A stretch of 51,915 bases of DNA, taken from the NCBI GenBank assembly GCA_964466625.1, contig CAYXQF010000003.1, positions 1-51,915 on the forward strand. Direction: 5' to 3'. Within the stretch, counting starts at the first letter, position 1. Each line of letters opens with the position of its first letter. This document shows, in pieces, positions 15,761 through 24,518 of the stretch. Origin of the DNA: QALR01 sp964466625 (lineage in GTDB: Bacteria; Bacillota; Clostridia; Oscillospirales; CAG-272). Below the pieces are notes generated by a model. That model was not told the DNA's origin. It made no database searches and saw only the letters and a program-made list of their open reading frames with translations. Made by a program: the position numbers and the translations under genes.

Positions 15761-17836
15761 TTAGTCGGTATATGATCTGATTCCACAAGGCAGATGGATA
15801 CGTATTTCTTTTTCAATCTTTCTTTCCGTTTTGATCGAAAACGTGTAGTCTGTGCCGGTATTCTTGACTGCGAAATCCGTTTTTCCGTAATGAGAGCGAT
15901 ATCCCGTCACTCGAATCTCCTTGCCTTTGGAAAGCCATTCGGGCATAATGCCGGCACAAATATGAATAGCTTCGTCATCCTCGAAGAAAAGTGCCTCCGT
16001 TAGATATTGGCACACAGAAAGCGGTGTCCAAAGATGCTGTCTGTCGCCGGAGATCTTCGCGGAGCCTGCTTCAGCTCCTCGCTCCTCGCACCACGTCACA
16101 AAAGGCGATGCATGATTGAACGCTGGGTAAAGATATTTTGCCGCCTCAGCAGAAAGCCCCATGCGCAGATATGCTCTTGCCACGTTACTCAGCGCCATCG
16201 CGACCCAAAGACCGTCGCGCATCCAACCCATGCCGATGGGCAATCCGCCCTCGCTTTGCTTGCCTGTTTCGATAAGACGGACGGTGTCCTTCATAATAGG
16301 ATCATCCGCTGAGAGCAGTCCTGCGGGGAACAAGGCATACAAACAACCATAGAGCGAAGTCAAAGACGCACCTGCAACGGAAGGAATGATGTGACATCCA
16401 TCCACCTCGGCAAGATTTTCTCTGATAGAGGTCATCAGGGCATTTTTTGCTTCTTCGCAAATTGCTGTAAGACTCGTGACATCTTCATCTTTTCCGAGAA
16501 TCTTCGCAGCCTCCAATGTTTTGAAATCAGCTGCGACGGAAAGAATGTTATGCGGATAGAATACACCGTAATAATCTCCTCGGTTCATCATGCCGCAATC
16601 GCCCATACCGCGTGGCATGAGGCCCCTTTCAGAGATAACTCCCGAATTTTTTGTGGACGTTCTGGCGCGGTGATTGAACATCGTGGAGGCATACATTCTC
16701 TCGTAATTTTTTTCCAAGAAAGCGGTGTCTCTCGTGATATAATAGTGCTCCATCACGGCGTTGGCTTTATTGAATACGATGCCCCAGCACTCGTGCTCCC
16801 AGCCCTTACTCGTCGCCCAGCAACCGTCGGGATCTTGTCCTTCCAAATATGTTGGATAATCGTTTACAGCTTCCTCTATATAGCCGATCGACTCGAGAAG
16901 GATCGTCGATTCGAGCGGTTCACCGCTGTTTGCTGATCTGTAAAATCTGGTGCCGCATCCAATGCCCATATGCTCACCGATCTGCTCACGCATAACGAAC
17001 ATGTCAGCCACACAAGCGCGATAGCAGTGCATCAGCGCTTTATCTTCAATATGAATATCGGTTCCTTTGCCAAGCAGATCTTCCCATTCGCGCAGGGCAT
17101 CTGCCATTTCCGCTTCGAAGCACCCAGGGTCGATCTGATCATAATCCTCAAAGTACATCTCATACGGCAGGAAGAAGTAACCGACACGGATTTCCGAGGA
17201 CATCAAGGAATCATGCGCTGTGATCTTTTTCATGGAATTTGGCTTGATGCCGAATTTTTCATTTGCCATCGGCGGCGCGCTTTCGCTGTCTACACCAATC
17301 TTGTAAAGCGGATAATCCTCGGCGCCGTAAGCACAGACCAAAAGTCTGTCTGCTCTTCCATCGTTCATCGTCATCAAAACGTGAGAATGGATGCCATCGA
17401 TCCAGCCCTTGTTACTGATGACCCAGCCTGTTGTGTGCGCAAATTGGATAAAGCAATCGTGATTCTCTTCTGCCGTGTTGACCACAGCCGTCTTCACGAC
17501 CACACCTCGCTTTGCTGCGATCGCGGAAATGGTATAATTTACACCGGCATCTGCGCCTTCGATCAAGAGCATCGGCGCACCGCTTTCGTGTCTTTTCCAT
17601 TTTGCAAAAGGTGCCGCGTGTCCATCCACGGAAACGCTCATAGCAAACTGAATATCCTGAGGCAAAACGACCCAAGAAAGCGGATGAATATTTTTAAGGG
17701 AACCCGACGCACGGGAAAATTTAATTCCGCTTTCCGAAACGTCTGCGACAAGCTTTTCACTTGCCGAAGGACGGCATAGCGTCAGCGTATGGGGAACCTG
17801 AAATGCATACTGAAAATCAATCGTGCTTTGCTTCAT
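15761..17836 (-). CDS. six-hairpin (alpha/alpha) glycosidase, family not assigned
   Basis: A 691-residue protein with no signal peptide, so cytoplasmic. It looks like an N-terminal beta-sandwich (residues 1-260), an (alpha/alpha)6 barrel with short aromatic and acidic helix pairs (EPLESTILLESIGYIEEAVNDYP, GWEHECWGIVFNKANAVMEHY, GGLPIGMGWMRDGLWVAMALSNVARAYLRMG), and a C-terminal beta-sandwich ending in TFSIKTERKIEKEIRIHLP. That order is seen in several families of six-hairpin glycosidases acting on plant oligosaccharides; I cannot fix the GH family or the catalytic pair. It lies downstream of an alpha-galactosidase and a binding protein in one direction, but also has its own promoter and operator. 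The ATG follows AGAGAGG. Confidence 0.7.
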   Translation of the reverse strand: MKQSTIDFQYAFQVPHTLTLCRPSASEKLVADVSESGIKFSRASGSLKNIHPLSWVVLPQDIQFAMSVSVDGHAAPFAKWKRHESGAPMLLIEGADAGVNYTISAIAAKRGVVVKTAVVNTAEENHDCFIQFAHTTGWVISNKGWIDGIHSHVLMTMNDGRADRLLVCAYGAEDYPLYKIGVDSESAPPMANEKFGIKPNSMKKITAHDSLMSSEIRVGYFFLPYEMYFEDYDQIDPGCFEAEMADALREWEDLLGKGTDIHIEDKALMHCYRACVADMFVMREQIGEHMGIGCGTRFYRSANSGEPLESTILLESIGYIEEAVNDYPTYLEGQDPDGCWATSKGWEHECWGIVFNKANAVMEHYYITRDTAFLEKNYERMYASTMFNHRARTSTKNSGVISERGLMPRGMGDCGMMNRGDYYGVFYPHNILSVAADFKTLEAAKILGKDEDVTSLTAICEEAKNALMTSIRENLAEVDGCHIIPSVAGASLTSLYGCLYALFPAGLLSADDPIMKDTVRLIETGKQSEGGLPIGMGWMRDGLWVAMALSNVARAYLRMGLSAEAAKYLYPAFNHASPFVTWCEERGAEAGSAKISGDRQHLWTPLSVCQYLTEALFFEDDEAIHICAGIMPEWLSKGKEIRVTGYRSHYGKTDFAVKNTGTDYTFSIKTERKIEKEIRIHLPCGIRSYTD

Positions 17837-17883
17837 AGAAAACCTCTCTTTTGGATCAAGCCAACCGCCGAACCATTACCCTC

Positions 17884-17914
17884 ATTATACATAAAAAATT
17901 GTTGTTGTCAACAA
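17884..17914 (-). promoter_or_regulatory. promoter with palindromic operator for the glycosidase gene
   Basis: Minus-strand TTGACA, 16 bp, TATAAT. The -35 lies inside TTGTTG-N-CAACAA (17902-17914), a perfect 6+6 inverted repeat, so a bound protein would block RNA polymerase. This looks like a repressor site; the regulator is unknown. Confidence 0.7.
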
Positions 17915-17950
17915 AATGATCCACGAAGGGAACTTTTAATTTATTACAAA

Positions 17951-19570
17951 TCAGTTTTCGTTCTTGAGAATATCGTTGTAAACCGTTTCAATATCGGTTT
18001 TGGCAGATTTTTCTTTTTGACCAACCCATTTTGTAAAGCTGTTTTTACCGCTGGCGATCATATTGCTGATAGCACTTTCATACGGACTCCACCAGAGATA
18101 GCCAGGATCATAGGTAATGTTGCTCATGATCAGGTCGAGCATTTCGCTCGATTCTTCATCGCCAAGATATTCCACGGTATAAGCATCGATGATCGCTGTG
18201 CGAACGATGTATTTGGAATGGCAGGTGAGAAGTTCAAAGAATGTACCTACTGTTTCAGGATCGAGAACAGAAACGGGAATGTGATAGTCTGCCACATGGT
18301 TGTCCACATAGTTGCAATACTGTTCCTGCGTTTCGCTGTAAAGCGGATAAGGAACGATACCGATGGAAACGTCCATATCTTTCATGCCTTCAATAGTCGT
18401 GAGGATCTCGGAGAAGAAAAGTGCTTTGCCGCTTGCCACATAGTTGGGAATATCTGCGTAGCTGACGTCTTCAGCGCCTTCGGTCGTAAATACGCTGATC
18501 GCTTTTTCGAGTACGTTGCTCCATTCATTCGACTGCGTCGAAGGTTCGAATACGAGTTTGCCGTTCACGTTATTCATGATTTTCATATTCGAGGCTACGT
18601 GCATTGCATGGGAAGCGTGCTGCGTGCGGATCCAGCCCATGATGTCGCCATCTTTATAAGTATACGCAGAGTTACCGTTGGTATCTTGTTTAACGCCCTT
18701 GATCATTTCCACGAAAATATCCATCGTCCACTTTTTGTCGCGTACGAGCTGATAGATATCATACTGTTGGCAAACTTGATTCTGCGCATAAAGGTCAATG
18801 TTATAGAAAAGAGAATAGATAGAACTGGGGCGTGCAAAATCGCCAATGGCGCCGTACATAGCTTTGGTGCCGTTCTTATCAAAGGTATAGGTGCTCACGT
18901 ATGCCTGATCCCACCAAGGATTTTCAAAATTGATGCCGAGATTATAAAGGTTGTAGTTCTGGTTGTTCGTGTAATATGCGCTTGAAGGATACTGTGTCAT
19001 ATACAGATCGATGGTGTGGATATTACCTGTTATATCTGCATTTACCACTTGTTGAGGAGAAGTACTGATATTAAATTCGATCTTGCAGTTATAAAGCTTT
19101 TCCACAAGCGCGTTTCTTTCACGCACTGCTACGGAAATGCTGTCTGTTTCTTCGGTGTAAAAGCTTGTTTCGTTACCCTCGCCAAGAAGACCGATGGTGA
19201 AAACCTTGCCGCCGAAGTCCACGTCTTCGTAGCCGGGAAGTTTGGTGTAACCGTCAAAGCCAGAAAGGTCAATGGTGGGATTTTCCGGTGTGGTATCTGC
19301 CGTTGTCTCATCAGCAGAAGAAGCTTCCGTTGTTTCCGACGCTGCGGAAGCGGTCGTTGTGTCCGCTGTTGTTGTCTCGGCTGTGGTGGTTTCCGCAGTC
19401 GTTGTTTCAGCGGTTGTCGTTGCGGCGGTCGTTGTGTCTGCTGTTGTGGTTGCCGCTGTGGTCGTGGACGCCGTGGTTGTCGGATCCGCAGGGGTTTCTC
19501 CGCAGCTTGCAAACGCGATGATCGAAAGCATCAGCGCCGCAGAGAGTAGCATGGATAAAAATCGTTTCAT
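17951..19570 (-). CDS. extracellular solute-binding lipoprotein
   Basis: A 539-residue lipoprotein. The signal peptide ends in FASC (Cys23). Residues 28-95 are a TTTA/TTAE repeat linker. The rest resembles family-1 extracellular solute-binding proteins that deliver oligosaccharides to ABC transporters: an opening FGGKVFTIGLLG strand, Trp/Tyr-rich segments (NPWWDQAYV, GYLWWSPYESAI) and an ALFFSEILTTIEGMKDM helix. It lies between an alpha-galactosidase and a glycosidase gene on the same strand, so a plant oligosaccharide is the likely ligand. No ABC permease gene is in the window; it would need one elsewhere. The ATG follows AGGAGG. Confidence 0.8.
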   Translation of the reverse strand: MKRFLSMLLSAALMLSIIAFASCGETPADPTTTASTTTAATTTADTTTAATTTAETTTAETTTAETTTADTTTASAASETTEASSADETTADTTPENPTIDLSGFDGYTKLPGYEDVDFGGKVFTIGLLGEGNETSFYTEETDSISVAVRERNALVEKLYNCKIEFNISTSPQQVVNADITGNIHTIDLYMTQYPSSAYYTNNQNYNLYNLGINFENPWWDQAYVSTYTFDKNGTKAMYGAIGDFARPSSIYSLFYNIDLYAQNQVCQQYDIYQLVRDKKWTMDIFVEMIKGVKQDTNGNSAYTYKDGDIMGWIRTQHASHAMHVASNMKIMNNVNGKLVFEPSTQSNEWSNVLEKAISVFTTEGAEDVSYADIPNYVASGKALFFSEILTTIEGMKDMDVSIGIVPYPLYSETQEQYCNYVDNHVADYHIPVSVLDPETVGTFFELLTCHSKYIVRTAIIDAYTVEYLGDEESSEMLDLIMSNITYDPGYLWWSPYESAISNMIASGKNSFTKWVGQKEKSAKTDIETVYNDILKNEN

Positions 19571-19594
19571 AAAGTGGTCCTCCTATTATTATAT

Positions 19595-21562
19595 TTATTT
19601 CTTTTCATAAAACCAAATGTCACCCGATCTTGCTTCGACGGTAACATCAAAGCCTGCGAGTAAGTCTTGACCTGTGACCATTCGTACTTCCTTCGTTTCC
19701 GCAGAGGTCAAAACGTATGTGTCATCGGGCTGAAAGCCTTTGGGATAAACGGTGAAGATTGTCTTTTTTGCTGTTACCCCGTTGACAAAATGCAAAAGTC
19801 CCTTTCCCGTTTTGGGATCGTGGAACTGCGCCGCATAGAAATCATCGGAAGATCGGCAAACGGGGGTCAGAGAATAATAATCGGTGCCGATCATACACGA
19901 TGCTGCACGACGCCAGATGGGTTGCATCTCGCGGGCAAGTGCAAAGCCTTCCTCTCCTGCATCATATTCGGTGACGTCTGTGAGCGCAGGTGCCATCGCT
20001 ACATAATAAGAAAACTTATCGGGCGCATCCTTCGCTTCATAATTGCCGTCATAGATCTGCTTTTCTTCGTTCCACCAATTATAATTATGCGCACGGAAGT
20101 AGGGGATCCACTGTAACATATACTGATACTGTTTCAGCTTCAGCGGATGATTGCCGTAGCCCACGTCCGTATAGTGGAGCGGTACGGAGCGTTTCATCGT
20201 TTCGATGTCGTTTCGCCGTCCGCCGCCGGCACAGGAGTCGATCAGAAGCCCCGGATTCCTCGCAAGGATCGTATCCCAGAAGCGGTAATAGCCCTGGATA
20301 TGCAGATTTTCCATCGCGCCGATGCGGTCTTCGGCTTCATTCGGTATCCAGAAGAAGAGGGGATAAAGATTGGAGTCTTGACGGTAGATGTTCACACCGT
20401 ATTCCTTGATCTTTTGGTCGATCATGTCGATCACAAAATCACAGCATTCAGGATTACCAAGATCAACGAGACAATAGTAATAATCCTTTCCGTCCCGATA
20501 CCAATGAATGAGCCACTCGGGATGCTCTACCCCAAACTGCGTAAACGTATTGGAGCGCTCGGGTTCAAACCAAAGAAGAAAGTCGATGTTTTCTTTTTTG
20601 AGTTTTTCGCTGAGCGGTACAAGTCCCCTCGGATAGCCTTCGGGATTCGGGAACCAGTTGCCAACGGTCATCCAATGATAATCACAGGAATACCATCCGG
20701 CATCCAGCCACCAAGCATCGGGATGAATGCCGTTTTGCAAATAAGCATCCACAGCATCGATCTGATTTTCCTCCGTCGTGCCGCAGCACTCGGGGAGTCC
20801 ATCGATCTGTGTGCGGTGCATAAAGCATTTCGGAGGCAGGAGCTTGCCGTTTTCTCTCGGAAGAATATGAGCAAAATACCAACGTCTCCACGTATTGATG
20901 CCGCTTTCTTCATTTCCGTCATACGAAACGAGAACCAGTGACGGCGTTCTCATGGTTTCACCCGGTCGAATCACCATATGGCAGCGCTTTTGTCCGACGG
21001 AGATAAAAATGCCGTCTTCCGTTTGACAGAGTTCCGATGTCCAATAGCCTGTCCAACCAATGGCAAGATTTATGCCGCTTTCAGCGAACTGGAGACGAAA
21101 ATACGGCGAGGCATCCTTGCAGGACATTCCTTCAGGGCGCGGCTCAATCATCATCGTTTCGTGTCCCAAGGGAGAAGAAAACCACTCGAAGCCGTCCTCC
21201 TTGCAGGTGTCGCCGTTTCCGTGCCAAAGCGTGGTGTTCGAGCCGTGAAGCATGCCTTCCAAACGGATATCTTCGATCATCGGCGTATCACAAGCGGAAC
21301 GGTTCGTGAAATATGCCACATATTCAGACGCGTCGAAATCGTGATAGATCTTTTGCTCCACACGGAGTTCAAGCCCCTCGGGACTTGCGCCGACCGTTTC
21401 AATCTTCGTCATATTGCAATCAAGGCGCCGGATTTTTTGCGTGGGATTCCAATCGGCAGGGATACCCCGCATACGTTTTCCGCCGTAAAGAAACGTCAAT
21501 GGAATGTCTTCGGTATTTTGTGGGGAATTTTTCGAATCCAAATAAAAAAGCGTCTTCTCCAT
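19595..21562 (-). CDS. alpha-galactosidase, GH36
   Basis: A 655-residue cytoplasmic enzyme. It has the N-terminal beta-sandwich, a TIM barrel and a C-terminal sandwich of GH36. Motifs: WWLDAGWY, LLWFEPER, YRQDSN with the nucleophile near Asp396, and DSCAGGGRRND with the acid/base near Asp452. It is slightly shorter than the usual form of about 720 residues. It removes alpha-1,6-galactosyl units from raffinose-type sugars or galactomannan. I chose ATG 21562 because TGGAGAA lies seven bases upstream; ATG 21574 would overlap that site. It is divergent from an AraC gene, with an inverted repeat between the two, and is the first gene of its operon. Confidence 0.9.
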   Translation of the reverse strand: MEKTLFYLDSKNSPQNTEDIPLTFLYGGKRMRGIPADWNPTQKIRRLDCNMTKIETVGASPEGLELRVEQKIYHDFDASEYVAYFTNRSACDTPMIEDIRLEGMLHGSNTTLWHGNGDTCKEDGFEWFSSPLGHETMMIEPRPEGMSCKDASPYFRLQFAESGINLAIGWTGYWTSELCQTEDGIFISVGQKRCHMVIRPGETMRTPSLVLVSYDGNEESGINTWRRWYFAHILPRENGKLLPPKCFMHRTQIDGLPECCGTTEENQIDAVDAYLQNGIHPDAWWLDAGWYSCDYHWMTVGNWFPNPEGYPRGLVPLSEKLKKENIDFLLWFEPERSNTFTQFGVEHPEWLIHWYRDGKDYYYCLVDLGNPECCDFVIDMIDQKIKEYGVNIYRQDSNLYPLFFWIPNEAEDRIGAMENLHIQGYYRFWDTILARNPGLLIDSCAGGGRRNDIETMKRSVPLHYTDVGYGNHPLKLKQYQYMLQWIPYFRAHNYNWWNEEKQIYDGNYEAKDAPDKFSYYVAMAPALTDVTEYDAGEEGFALAREMQPIWRRAASCMIGTDYYSLTPVCRSSDDFYAAQFHDPKTGKGLLHFVNGVTAKKTIFTVYPKGFQPDDTYVLTSAETKEVRMVTGQDLLAGFDVTVEARSGDIWFYEKK

Positions 21563-21631
21563 ATTTTTCTCCATTTCTTATGCAAAGTCAAGTAGATTCT
21601 TGACATCGGCGAGTCTTTGTGATATAGTTTT

Positions 21632-21660
21632 ATTATATCATATCAAAAGTTATGAATATA
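21632..21660 (-). promoter_or_regulatory. extended -10 promoter of the alpha-galactosidase operon
   Basis: TGATATAAT (extended -10) on the minus strand with a poor -35 (TATATT) at 17 bp. Weak -35 boxes are common where an activator is needed. Confidence 0.6.
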
Positions 21661-21690
21661 TGAATTTTAACGCAATAAACATAACTTTTG
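21644..21690. promoter_or_regulatory. inverted repeat, likely AraC-type operator
   Basis: CAAAAGTTATG at 21644-21654 and its exact complement CATAACTTTTG at 21680-21690, 36 bp centre to centre, between the divergent GH36 and AraC genes. One half-site abuts the weak -35 of the GH36 promoter. Confidence 0.7.
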
Positions 21691-21709
21691 TGCCATGTCA
21701 GGAGACGCC

Positions 21710-22540
21710 ATGATCTATATTCCCCATTTATCCCCTCTTCTTCCCGCCACAGATCAAATTTTGACAGAGATTCAGTACACTAAGACCTATACCACAGTTA
21801 ACGACGTGTACCATGATGACGATCATATCCACGATTTTTATGAGATCTATGTCAATCTCAACGGTGACGTTTCTTTCCGTGTGGAAAACCATATCTATCC
21901 CATTCGTCGGGGCGATATCATTCTGACACGTCCCAATGAGATTCACCGTTGCATCTACCACAGCGATTGCGTACACGAGCATTTTTGCATTTGGATCGGT
22001 AGATTTTCTTCTTTGCCTTTTGCGGGGACACCCTTTGCCGACCAAACGCTTCTGTGTTTTTCTGAGGAGGACAAGGCAAAGCTGATCGAGCATTGCTTTC
22101 ATTTATATCAATGTACACAGAGCGATTCCTCGCCTTTTTCCTCTGCGCATCATTTTTTTGCGCTTTTGGATCTGATCTGCACCGGCAAACAGACAGCTCC
22201 TGCCTTCTCCAATCTGCCCTTGTGCTTCACGGAGATCCTTCTTTATATTTCTCGTCACATTCGTGAATCGAGCTGCAACGTCACACATCTCAGTGAAATG
22301 TTTTTCATTTCCCGAAGTCAGCTCAATCGCTATTTTTCTACCTATTTTCAGACAACACCCTCCGCGTATATCGAATCCTGCCGTCTCAGCGAAGCAAAAA
22401 AGCTTCTGCAAATCGGCTATAACGTGCAATACACCGCACTTCATTGCGGTTTCACGGATGCCGCTTATTTCGTGATGCGCTTCCGAAAGAAATTCGGCGT
22501 CACACCTTTGCAATATCAGAAGCAACAAAAAAATCGTTAA
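21710..22540 (+). CDS. AraC family transcriptional regulator
   Basis: A 276-residue regulator. The N-terminal 150 residues form a cupin-type sensor (HDFYEIYVNLNGDVSF, PIRRGDIILTRPNEIH). The C-terminal 100 residues carry the two AraC helix-turn-helix motifs: VTHLSEMFFISRSQLNRYF and AYIESCRLSEAKKLL through VQYTALHCGFTDAAYFVMRFRKKFGVTPLQY. It is divergent from the alpha-galactosidase operon and followed after 36 bases by a transporter gene. Activation of both in response to a galactoside is the natural reading. I chose ATG 21710, preceded by CAGGAGACGCC, over an ATG at 21695. Confidence 0.93.
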   Translation: MIYIPHLSPLLPATDQILTEIQYTKTYTTVNDVYHDDDHIHDFYEIYVNLNGDVSFRVENHIYPIRRGDIILTRPNEIHRCIYHSDCVHEHFCIWIGRFSSLPFAGTPFADQTLLCFSEEDKAKLIEHCFHLYQCTQSDSSPFSSAHHFFALLDLICTGKQTAPAFSNLPLCFTEILLYISRHIRESSCNVTHLSEMFFISRSQLNRYFSTYFQTTPSAYIESCRLSEAKKLLQIGYNVQYTALHCGFTDAAYFVMRFRKKFGVTPLQYQKQQKNR

Positions 22541-22576
22541 AATGGGATTTTTTCAAACGAAAAGAGGTTTTCAGAC

Positions 22577-23869
22577 ATGACAAATTCTATTTTTAATAAC
22601 TCCGTATACAAACGCTCCCGCTGGGCATACACCTTGGAATGTGCCTTTGAATATTTCATCGCACTGATGGTTTCCGATGCATTTTTGGCGATCCTTTTAT
22701 CGGAAATGGGAATCAACGATGCCGTGATCGGCGTGATCTCCTCGCTGATCTCGCTGGCGTTTTTGTTTCAGCTCTTTTCCATCTTTGTTGTGCAACACAT
22801 CAAAAATATTAAGCTCACAGCGATCCCCATTCATTGCGTCAGTCAAATGTTCTTTTTGGTGCTGTATCTTTTGCCGTTTCTGTCCATTCCGTCCGAGCTT
22901 CGCGCCGCCATCGTCATTGGTTGCCTGCTGATCGCGTATTTCGGAAATTATCTGGTCACGTCCCTCATTTTTAACTGGGGTAATTCTTATGTCGATCCGA
23001 ACGGACGCGCAAATTTTGCCGCGACCAAGGAGATCATCTCTCTTCTGTCGGGCATCGTCGTCAGTCTTGTGATGGGTTGGTCTATTGACCGCTTCATCGC
23101 GAATGGAAATATCAACGGCGGTTTTCTTTTCATCGCGCTCATGATGCTTCTCATGAATATCGGGGATTTTATTTGTCTGATGCTGATGAAAAATCAGGCG
23201 GTGGAAAAGAAATCTCACGAAAAAGCCGAGCCCTTTGGAAAGATCGTTCGAATGCTCTTTTCCAACAAAAGCTTTGTTTATACCATCATCGTACATTCTC
23301 TTTGGAATATTTCGGTCTATATGACCGTCGGCTTCATGGGGACCTACAAGACCAAGGAGTTGATGCTTTCTGTCGGGTTGGTGCAAGTCATCAACATTGT
23401 CGCTTGTCTTGCACGCGCCGTTTTTTCTAAACCCATTGCGCATTATGCCGACAGACGCTCCTATGCCAAGGGCATCAAGCTCGGTATGATCATCGCAGCG
23501 ATCGGATATCTTGTCAATATGTTCACAACGCCTTCTCTTTGGTGGCTCGTTATTTTGCATACGCTCCTCTATCACGTTTCCTGCGCGGGAACGAGTCAGA
23601 ATCTCATCAATCTGACGTACAGTTACGTAGATCGTAAATATTTTGTGCAGGCATCTGCGATCAAATACAGCATCAGTGGACTTTGTGGATTTGCTGCCTC
23701 CATGGTCGGAAGCTGTATCCTCGATGCTGTGCAAACGAGTGGTAACTCAATTTTCGGCATGACGGTTTACGGTCAGCAGATCTTATCGCTGATCTCTCTC
23801 ACCATCACCGTGATCAGTATCATGTTTGTTAAATTCATTATGGAAAAACAAACGATCATCGCGAAATAA
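22577..23869 (+). CDS. MFS transporter
   Basis: A 430-residue protein with about twelve hydrophobic segments and a central polar loop (EKKSHEKAEPFGK). The fold is that of the major facilitator superfamily; SKPIAHYADRRSYAKGIKLG in the second half matches the loop between helices 8 and 9, with D and R residues in the usual places. Its substrate cannot be read directly. It follows the AraC gene by 36 bases with only a ribosome binding site between, so they share a transcript, and it lies opposite an alpha-galactosidase. Uptake of an alpha-galactoside or release of a product sugar are both possible. Confidence 0.85.
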   Translation: MTNSIFNNSVYKRSRWAYTLECAFEYFIALMVSDAFLAILLSEMGINDAVIGVISSLISLAFLFQLFSIFVVQHIKNIKLTAIPIHCVSQMFFLVLYLLPFLSIPSELRAAIVIGCLLIAYFGNYLVTSLIFNWGNSYVDPNGRANFAATKEIISLLSGIVVSLVMGWSIDRFIANGNINGGFLFIALMMLLMNIGDFICLMLMKNQAVEKKSHEKAEPFGKIVRMLFSNKSFVYTIIVHSLWNISVYMTVGFMGTYKTKELMLSVGLVQVINIVACLARAVFSKPIAHYADRRSYAKGIKLGMIIAAIGYLVNMFTTPSLWWLVILHTLLYHVSCAGTSQNLINLTYSYVDRKYFVQASAIKYSISGLCGFAASMVGSCILDAVQTSGNSIFGMTVYGQQILSLISLTITVISIMFVKFIMEKQTIIAK

Positions 23870-23893
23870 AGTTATCGTATTTACACAGCCTAA

Positions 23894-24032
23894 GATGTAG
23901 CGGCAATGCTTAAAATTTCGAAATCTGCAGCGTATCGCGTCATTCGTGAAATCAACGATGAACTGAAAAAAAGAGGGCTACTTCGTCATTGCAGGACGAG
24001 TACCCCAAAGCGTTTTCATGAAAAATTGTATT
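23894..24032 (+). pseudogene. excisionase-like helix-turn-helix relic
   Basis: Reads DVAAMLKISKSAAYRVIREIN and DELKKRG in one frame, then YFVIAGRVPQSVFMKN in the next, as in small helix-turn-helix proteins of Firmicutes integrative elements. The frame is lost at a GGG run (23975-23977), consistent with one added base, and a stop lies directly upstream of the first conserved residue. With the integrase relic at 15.4 kb it suggests that old mobile elements once inserted here. Confidence 0.6.
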
Positions 24033-24042
24033 GCTAATACCT

Positions 24043-24078
24043 CAAAAACCCCGTCTGTATCAGCAGACGGGTTTTTTT
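24043..24078 (+). terminator. intrinsic terminator
   Basis: CCCGTCTG/CAGACGGG with loop TATCAG, followed by seven T. It closes the AraC-MFS unit and the relic behind it. Confidence 0.9.
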
Positions 24079-24097
24079 GAAAATGCGCGTCAATGTC

Positions 24098-24126
24098 TTG
24101 ATTCCAACAAAACTATGTGTTATGAT
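24098..24126 (+). promoter_or_regulatory. candidate promoter
   Basis: TTGATT, 17 bp, TATGAT. The expected transcript start falls only a few bases before the ATG at 24137, so the message would be nearly leaderless or the promoter is spurious. Confidence 0.35.
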
Positions 24127-24136
24127 GAAAGGCGAG

Positions 24137-24436
24137 ATGCACATCTCCTCGATTGCCGTTTTGGTGCAAAACGTTCTTACGAAAAATAAGCAGGAAATGC
24201 AAGAGATGCTGGACGAAAGCGAGATCATGGAGCAAGATATTGCTGCCGCCAAAAATGAAAGACTCGCTCAAACACAGCAGACCGTTATCAAACGTTCCGT
24301 GGATTTCGGAAACACCTTTGACTCGCACACACAGCAAAAGCAACAGCTTGAAAAACCAGACGAGAACACCGCGCAAAAGTTGCTTGGCGAAAACACGGCA
24401 CTCGAACAAACGGAACTTGAAATCGATACACTTTGA
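24137..24436 (+). CDS. hypothetical small hydrophilic protein
   Basis: A 99-residue frame, not recognised. It is rich in Gln, Glu, Lys and Thr, mostly helical, with a possible coiled coil (VLTKNKQEMQEMLDESEIM) and no membrane segment. AAAGG lies four bases before the ATG, which is close but usable. It lies between two terminators, next to an excisionase relic, so it may be a mobile-element leftover. The opposite strand is also open over part of it but has no ribosome binding site. Coding status is uncertain. Confidence 0.4.
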   Translation: MHISSIAVLVQNVLTKNKQEMQEMLDESEIMEQDIAAAKNERLAQTQQTVIKRSVDFGNTFDSHTQQKQQLEKPDENTAQKLLGENTALEQTELEIDTL

Positions 24437-24452
24437 TTTTCATATAAAAAGC

Positions 24453-24491
24453 AAATACTTCCGATCAGCAAAGCTAATCGGAAGTATTTTT
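24453..24491. terminator. bidirectional terminator
   Basis: AAATACTTCCGAT/ATCGGAAGTATTT around an 11-base loop with T on both strands, between the convergent small frame and the LytTR regulator. Confidence 0.85.
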
Positions 24492-24518
24492 CATGGCACG
24501 CATAACTATGAAAAAATT

